A stretch of DNA of 8,816 nucleotides from Lachnospiraceae bacterium (lineage in GTDB: Bacteria > Bacillota > Clostridia > Lachnospirales > Lachnospiraceae). Shown here piece by piece: positions 4,595-8,816 of the stretch. The stretch covers positions 161-8,976 of the forward strand of contig DOWG01000265.1 of assembly GCA_003519685.1 (NCBI GenBank), given 5' to 3'. The notes under the pieces are model-generated. The model worked only from the letters and a program-made list of their open reading frames with translations, searched no databases and had not been told where the DNA came from. Positions within the stretch are counted from its first letter, which is position 1, and each line of letters opens with the position of its first letter. The position numbers were made by a program, and so were the translations under genes.

Positions 4595-6925
4595 ATGGAA
4601 TGGAGATTAAATCCCAATGCAGTAAACCAACTAATGAAAGGAACCGTTATTTTCACGGAAGGAGAGCCTGTTTTTAGTATCGCCCTTGTGATAAAGGGGA
4701 GAGTATTAATTCACAATAATGGTGCAAAAATGGTTGTGAGTACAGGAGCCTTTCTAGGAGTAAATGATTTATATACCGGTAAATTCCAAAGTACATATAC
4801 AGCCTTAGATGACTTGTTTATCTATGCATTTCCCGTTAATCAAAACGAAGAATTGGAACAGATTTTTTCAATTAACAGTGATTATCATGGGTTTATGGTG
4901 GCATCCAACAATAGAGAAATATATGATCTTAATCAAATCTATCAAGGTATGCGTAAACATTTTTCCAGTATATATGAATTTCTGACAGAAAGCTATCAGG
5001 AATATTTAGATTCCGCGAATCGAGGGGGATACCGGGCACGGACCTCGGACCGTTTCGATGAATTATACCTGCCGGAGTATGACCTGGAGCTTATGGAGGA
5101 TCGGATTGGGTATTATATTGAATGCAGAGCGTTGCCGATGGAGGTTATCAAGTCTTTCTACTCCTATGGGAATGCGATAACGTTATTTCAGGTAAATGAT
5201 CAGGTCGGTATCATAAATCAACTGATTGAAATTTTAAAAGAGCAGGCCCAAGCTTATATATCCTTAATCGAATGCCTCTTTGATGATACGGAAACCTGCT
5301 TTTTCCAATTGATTGCCGGGCTGGCCCTTGAGATCAGCAGCGCCGGCGGGGATAACCAGGAATTTCTCGACCTCATGAAGAAAATTATGAAAGAGGTCAA
5401 TAAGGCAGATGATTTTGTAAATCGGATGATTGGCTTCCCGTATTCCGTAAACCGCAAGCGGATGGAGGAAATCTACAATCTTCTTATAACGGATACGAAG
5501 GAAACAATAAATAAAGAAACCTTTTTAAAGTATTCGAAGGCGGATTCCGAAAAAGCCATGCAGGAACTGAAGGATTCCTTCCAAAAGATTATAGACTATG
5601 CGGAAATCAGTACGGAGAAAGCAGAATCCATGAAGGACGCTATGCTGGATTTTATCAACCTGAAGGATCGAAGCTCTTCCGATAATGAGACCCGTACCAT
5701 TCGAAGAAATGTAACAGCAAATCATTATGAATTATATATGAAAGTCTTTCTTAAGGCATATAAAACGAAGCAGGTCCCCAAGATAATTGATATGTTTTTA
5801 AAATACGGATATGCCGATGAACGTCTTTTGACAAACGAACAGCTGCTTTCCCTTTATTTTTTAAAAGAAACACCCTGTAATGGCACTTGCGGGGTTTACA
5901 ATATCAAGGAATGGCTGACCTTAATTTATGAAGGCAGGAAGGATCCGTCAAAGAATGAATTTGACATGGAATACCCGGAATATGTCAGATCCATACGAAA
6001 GCAAGGGAAACTAACAGAGGAGGAAGGACGGGACTGGCTGGTTAATCCGATCAGAAAAGTAGAATACGAGATACAAAATATGTTTCGTTACAACAATCGG
6101 ACGACGAATGGTCAGATCTCTGTTTTTGTTCCCGTATTGCACAGGGATATGCTTGCCAGCGATTTTGACCGAATCCATGTGACACCGGAGAAGATAAATG
6201 CAACTATTAATAAGCTGCTTGAGATTGATTACTCTGTCTTTGACCACGAAGTAATCTATTCCAATGAGGAAAAGAAAATTACTAAGGAATACATTATAAA
6301 ACGGGTTTATCCGGACATTATCTTAATGCCGACGGTCGGATGTAACGGGATTATGTGGCAGGAGATTACGGGGAAAAAGAGAGATACCTCTGGGCGATTC
6401 CTATTTCCGATCTTTACCTTTACCAATTTGACCACCTTAATGGTAAAGGTATTTGGAAGATTTCGCTGGGAGATGTGCAGAACCATAGAAGGTACGGCAT
6501 GGAATGATATCAAGCATAAATCCCTTACTTCGGAGTATTCCGACTATCTGCAATTCTACCGCAAGAATAAAGATCTCTCGGAGGAAAAGAAAGAGAAGCT
6601 CAAGAATCAGATTCAGAAGGGACGTAATAACAGCAGAGAAATCTTTGTAATTGATTATGAGCAGTGGATCAATTATGAAGCCAAGGGAGCAATCCGATTA
6701 AATAAACCGGTTCGCGAAATGCTAGCGACCTATTGTCCGTTTGCCAAGGCAATTCGCGAAAGATTGGGAATGCAGCCACTATTTGAAGAAGCAATGGCGC
6801 GCTACAATCGTGAAAAACTAAAGAAAATACGGGAAGTGGAATCCAGGCATCGTCTTCTGGAAAAAGACAGGATAGAATTGGTGCCGGAGCTCCTTAACAC
6901 CTTAAATTATTATAAAGAGTACTAA
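4595..6925 (+). CDS. Large protein with degenerate cyclic-nucleotide-binding-like N-terminus, function unknown
   Basis: This encodes 776 residues from ATG, with AAGGCGGTG upstream. Residues about 8-115 look like a CRP/cNMP-binding beta-roll: GTVIFTEGEP, then IALVIKGRVLIH, GAFLGVNDLYTG and TALDDLFIYAF. In the phosphate-binding cassette the usual Glu and the Arg-Ser/Ala pair are not seen (NDLYTGKFQSTYTA), so canonical cAMP binding is doubtful. No helix-turn-helix follows, so it is unlikely to be a CRP-type transcription factor. Residues 115-500 look mainly helical with a Lys/Glu-rich region near 300-370. Residues 505-735 look most conserved, with DIILMPTVGCNGIMWQEITG (574-593), RWEMCRTIEGTAWND (624-638), SLTSEYSDYLQFYRK and RLNKPVREML. 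There is no signal peptide or membrane span, so it is probably cytoplasmic. I do not recognise the family beyond the N-terminus. It appears to be transcribed alone, with a terminator at 6980. Confidence 0.85.
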   Translation: MEWRLNPNAVNQLMKGTVIFTEGEPVFSIALVIKGRVLIHNNGAKMVVSTGAFLGVNDLYTGKFQSTYTALDDLFIYAFPVNQNEELEQIFSINSDYHGFMVASNNREIYDLNQIYQGMRKHFSSIYEFLTESYQEYLDSANRGGYRARTSDRFDELYLPEYDLELMEDRIGYYIECRALPMEVIKSFYSYGNAITLFQVNDQVGIINQLIEILKEQAQAYISLIECLFDDTETCFFQLIAGLALEISSAGGDNQEFLDLMKKIMKEVNKADDFVNRMIGFPYSVNRKRMEEIYNLLITDTKETINKETFLKYSKADSEKAMQELKDSFQKIIDYAEISTEKAESMKDAMLDFINLKDRSSSDNETRTIRRNVTANHYELYMKVFLKAYKTKQVPKIIDMFLKYGYADERLLTNEQLLSLYFLKETPCNGTCGVYNIKEWLTLIYEGRKDPSKNEFDMEYPEYVRSIRKQGKLTEEEGRDWLVNPIRKVEYEIQNMFRYNNRTTNGQISVFVPVLHRDMLASDFDRIHVTPEKINATINKLLEIDYSVFDHEVIYSNEEKKITKEYIIKRVYPDIILMPTVGCNGIMWQEITGKKRDTSGRFLFPIFTFTNLTTLMVKVFGRFRWEMCRTIEGTAWNDIKHKSLTSEYSDYLQFYRKNKDLSEEKKEKLKNQIQKGRNNSREIFVIDYEQWINYEAKGAIRLNKPVREMLATYCPFAKAIRERLGMQPLFEEAMARYNREKLKKIREVESRHRLLEKDRIELVPELLNTLNYYKEY

Positions 6926-6979
6926 TCCCGGATAAGATGAATTTATAGCTTTTATGTGATTTATGACACTCCTATAATA

Positions 6980-7014
6980 AATACTGTCTCAAACGTTGTT
7001 GGGGCAGTATTTTG
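6980..7014 (+). terminator. Probable rho-independent terminator
   Basis: AATACTGTCTC (6980-6990) pairs with GGGGCAGTATT (7001-7011), an 11-bp stem with two G-U pairs and a 10-nt loop, followed by a short T-run overlapping the stem end. It is placed 55 bp after the stop of the 776-residue gene. Confidence 0.7.
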
Positions 7015-7030
7015 CTGTTATATATACTTG

Positions 7031-7059
7031 TCGAATGCAGATACAAATGATAGTATAAT
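7031..7059 (+). promoter_or_regulatory. Possible promoter of the TPR-like gene
   Basis: TATAAT at 7054-7059 is a perfect -10 box. At a 17-bp spacing the -35 is TCGAAT, which is weak; the better TTGTCG at 7028-7033 would leave a 20-bp gap. The predicted start is near 7066, about 38 nt before the gene. Confidence 0.4.
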
Positions 7060-7103
7060 GTTATTCAAGGTAACAAACGGTGATGCAAAGGAGGTTATAA
7101 TCT

Positions 7104-7943
7104 ATGGGCGTCTATGAGAATATAGTTAAAATCGAAGAAATGAGAAAGAAGATGGGAGAGGGAGATTACGAAACCGCTCTGAAAATACTGAATACGATTT
7201 CCCTTAAGAAGATAAAAAACACCTCTGATCTAAGTATTATGGCTGAAGTATATAAGGAGAATGGAAGATATGAGGAGGCAATGGAGCTTCTGTTAAAGGT
7301 ATATCAGAAATTTAAAACCAGAAAAGTCCTATTTCAATTGGTCACGCTGTCGATTAAGATGCTTAACGTTCCGGATGCAGAATATTATCTGAAAGAATAT
7401 GAAAAAATGGCACCGAAAGACTTTTATAATTATATTTTCCGCTATCGGATCGATAAGCTGAAAGGGGAGCCGTATGAAAAGCTGATCGATACACTGGTTA
7501 CGCTTAAGAATACGGAATACATAGAAAAGTGGGCTTACGAATTGGCGAAGCTTTATTATAAAGCCGGCATGGAGGAAGCTTGTATTCAGGAATGCTCGGA
7601 TATCATTCTATGGTTCGGGGAAGGAAATTATGTAGAGAAAGCCAAAATGCTAAAGGCATATTATTCCGGTGAAACCGATAAAGAGAAAATGATAGAGGAA
7701 TTAAAGCGCCGTGCCAAGGCAGCAAAGCAAAAAAAAGAGGAATCGGAAGAACAGAGTAATCAAGAAGAACCGGAAAACTGGGAAAAACAAGAAAACCCGG
7801 AAGAACCGGAAGAACAAAGCAATTGGGGAAATCAGAAAAACCAGGAAAGCCAAGAAGAACATGGAGTGATCGAAGATGACGAGGATCCTCCAGAAGAACC
7901 GGAGGAACCGCTAACGGATGAGAAAGAAGTAACGAAGGAGTGA
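7104..7943 (+). CDS. TPR-like repeat protein with acidic low-complexity tail
   Basis: This encodes 279 residues. AAAGGAGGT (7087-7095), 8 nt before the ATG, is a near-perfect ribosome binding site. Residues about 5-190 form paired helices with TPR-type signatures: EGDYETALKIL (19-29), AEVYKENGRYEEAMELLLKVY (47-67), ELAKLYYKAGMEEACIQECS (146-165). TPR arrays are protein-binding scaffolds, so a partner rather than a reaction is expected. Residues from about 195 run into a basic stretch (KRRAKAAKQKK) and then a tail to 279 made almost entirely of Glu, Pro, Asn, Gln and Asp. EEQSN recurs 21 residues apart (215 and 236). There is no signal peptide or membrane segment. The gene converges on the Ig-like gene with only 18 bp between stops and no clear terminator. 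The partner and process are unknown. Confidence 0.85.
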   Translation: MGVYENIVKIEEMRKKMGEGDYETALKILNTISLKKIKNTSDLSIMAEVYKENGRYEEAMELLLKVYQKFKTRKVLFQLVTLSIKMLNVPDAEYYLKEYEKMAPKDFYNYIFRYRIDKLKGEPYEKLIDTLVTLKNTEYIEKWAYELAKLYYKAGMEEACIQECSDIILWFGEGNYVEKAKMLKAYYSGETDKEKMIEELKRRAKAAKQKKEESEEQSNQEEPENWEKQENPEEPEEQSNWGNQKNQESQEEHGVIEDDEDPPEEPEEPLTDEKEVTKE

Positions 7944-7961
7944 TACGTCATCTTTGTTATT

Positions 7962-8303
7962 TTATACTCGAAATTGAATTGAAATTTCATTCGGCAGCTT
8001 TTGCCCATGTTTGGATTTGACATTGGTAGTGACATGTAACAGGTAAGATTGGTCTTTTTCATAGGGCTCCAGGGGTTCAATCTCGATATAATTATGGACC
8101 GAATCATACCGTATATTTGTAAGTAACGGTACCTGATTTAAAGAAGTAACATACAGGTTACGGTTATTTACCGAGGAGGGATTCAAAGGAGCAGTGAATT
8201 TAATTCTCCAGACAAATTTACCTGTTTTAAATTTAAGATTCTGTTTTACACGATTTTTTACACCACCGGTAACAGATTCAATTGTAATATAATTTGATGC
8301 CAT
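7962..8303 (-). CDS. Single-domain bacterial Ig-like (Big_5/SbsA-like) protein
   Basis: This encodes 113 residues with GGAG 8 nt upstream of the ATG. Residues about 30-113 fit one bacterial Ig-like domain of the SbsA/Big_5 type: VWRIKFTAPLNPSSVNNRNLYV, then YIEIEPLEPYEKDQSYLLHVTTNVKS and ending EISIQFRV. The pattern of a 'functional part-of-sum' strand, a Pro-Leu-x-Pro turn and Tyr-x-Leu-His-Val matches domains normally found as repeats in surface-layer and secreted proteins. Here it stands alone, with no signal peptide, anchor or neighbouring domain, so its location is unclear; cytoplasmic is the simplest reading. It has its own minus-strand promoter (8380-8407). A role as an adaptor or structural subunit is only a guess. 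Confidence 0.8.
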   Translation of the reverse strand: MASNYITIESVTGGVKNRVKQNLKFKTGKFVWRIKFTAPLNPSSVNNRNLYVTSLNQVPLLTNIRYDSVHNYIEIEPLEPYEKDQSYLLHVTTNVKSKHGQKLPNEISIQFRV

Positions 8304-8379
8304 AAAATCATCTCCGTTTAAGGCCTACTTTATCTTTTATGTGTAAAGGTTACCTAACTTTTCCTCTGGTTGTTATTTG

Positions 8380-8407
8380 ATTATAACATATTTTATCAAA
8401 AATTCAA
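8380..8407 (-). promoter_or_regulatory. Promoter of the Ig-like protein gene
   Basis: Read on the minus strand: TTGAAT (8407-8402), a 16-bp spacer and a perfect TATAAT (8385-8380). Transcription would start near 8373, giving a 5' UTR of about 70 nt. Confidence 0.65.
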
Positions 8408-8649
8408 TGTTTTAAACCAATTTCAAAACATAGGCATTTTGTAATAGAATTCCCTTCAGATTTATGGATGGGTAAATGAATAGAAAAGGTAATCTTATTT
8501 AAAATATTACTATGGCAAGAGAACAATTTATTATAGAATATTCTAAAAAAATTCAATCACCAATTGTCAAAAGAGGAAATGAGAGGGGGATGAAGTAAGA
8601 AAGTGCGGAATTATCGGGCAATTAGTATGTTTGTATTATCAAAAAACAA
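8408..8649. other. A/T-rich intergenic stretch, no confident gene
   Basis: This lies between the divergent promoters of the Ig-like gene and murA. It contains a perfect 12-bp palindrome, TAGAATATTCTA (8534-8545), which could be an operator. A 30-codon frame from GTG 8603 to 8695 has a purine-rich sequence upstream, but it runs through the murA promoter and resembles no protein I know. No RNA gene is seen. Confidence 0.4.
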
Positions 8650-8677
8650 TTTACAAAACTTCACTTTGTGGTATAAT
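8650..8677 (+). promoter_or_regulatory. Promoter of murA
   Basis: TTTACA (8650-8655), a 16-bp spacer and TATAAT (8672-8677) preceded by TGG, which gives an extended -10. Transcription would start near 8684, about 90 nt before the murA ATG. Confidence 0.7.
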
Positions 8678-8775
8678 CAATTTATGGATAAATAGTTAAC
8701 AAACTCATGACCTGTTTTATATGCAAAATTAACAATCATTTGTTCGATAAAGATAAAAACTATTAGAGGTGTGCA

Positions 8776-8816
8776 ATGGAGCAATATATTATTAAAGGTG
8801 GGCGGCCGCTAAACGG
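8776..8816 (+). CDS. murA: UDP-N-acetylglucosamine 1-carboxyvinyltransferase, 5' end only
   Basis: Only the first 13 codons are in the window: MEQYIIKGGRPLN, followed by GG of a probable Gly codon. This is the characteristic MurA start (M-E-x-[FY]-I-[IV]-x-G-G-x-P-L-x-G), the first strand of the enolpyruvyl-transferase fold. MurA transfers enolpyruvate from phosphoenolpyruvate to UDP-GlcNAc, the first committed step of peptidoglycan synthesis in the cytoplasm; it is the fosfomycin target. AGAGGTG (8765-8771) is the ribosome binding site. The catalytic Cys lies beyond the window. The assignment rests on a short segment, so the paralogue (MurA1 or MurA2) cannot be told. Confidence 0.85.
   Translation, partial: MEQYIIKGGRPLN

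Noticed and set aside
7023..7058. TATACT...AGTATA inverted repeat containing GTCGAATGCAGATAC, similar to the repeat core GACGAATGCAAATAC
   Set aside because: Only about 15 bases resemble the repeat family and neither end is present; chance similarity in A/T-rich promoter DNA is as likely as a decayed copy.
8603..8695. 30-codon frame from GTG upstream of murA
   Set aside because: It runs through the well-formed murA promoter and matches nothing known; the upstream purines are not a well-placed ribosome binding site.

Overview
The window looks like chromosomal DNA from a low-to-moderate GC member of the Firmicutes, most likely a Lachnospiraceae-type clostridium. The reasons are strong AAGGAGG-type ribosome binding sites, A/T-rich intergenic DNA with TTGACA/TATAAT-type promoters, a large Bacillus/Clostridia-type signal recognition particle (SRP) RNA with an Alu domain, a radical-SAM activase for anaerobic ribonucleotide reductase, and a DUF6128-like protein of the kind I associate with this family. 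These are memory-based assignments; no search was run.

Layout. 1-458 has no confident gene. It holds a truncated copy of a palindromic repeat (14-92), a possible small structured RNA (about 121-268) ending in a strong intrinsic terminator, and a leader. 459-1856 (+) encodes a three-part protein with a DUF6128-like C-terminus. 1937-3210 (-) is a two-gene unit, nrdG-type activase then a GNAT acetyltransferase. Divergent from it, 3292-3825 (+) is tadA, the tRNA adenosine deaminase; the two promoters are interlocked. ffs (SRP RNA, about 3911-4179) follows tadA with its own consensus promoter and terminator.

4238-4594 is a regulatory-looking gap with two operator-like palindromes and a complete 118-bp palindromic MITE-like element. 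4595-6925 (+) encodes a 776-residue protein with a degenerate cyclic-nucleotide-binding fold at its N-terminus and a large unknown remainder. 7104-7943 (+) is a TPR-like protein with a very acidic tail. It converges on a one-domain bacterial Ig-like protein (7962-8303, -). A promoter-bearing A/T-rich gap then leads to the first 13 codons of murA (8776 onward, cut by the window end).

How the genes relate. tadA and ffs are housekeeping translation and secretion functions, usually followed by dnaX-recR in Bacillus; that continuation is missing here. nrdG serves anaerobic dNTP synthesis (its nrdD partner is not in the window). murA starts peptidoglycan precursor synthesis. The DUF6128-like, 776-residue, TPR and Ig-like proteins have no assigned job, and nothing here ties them into one pathway. 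No known defence, CRISPR, phage or toxin-antitoxin system is visible. The best candidates for undescribed biology are the palindromic repeat family, the structured RNA at 121-268, the paired operator-like palindromes, and the 776-residue protein.
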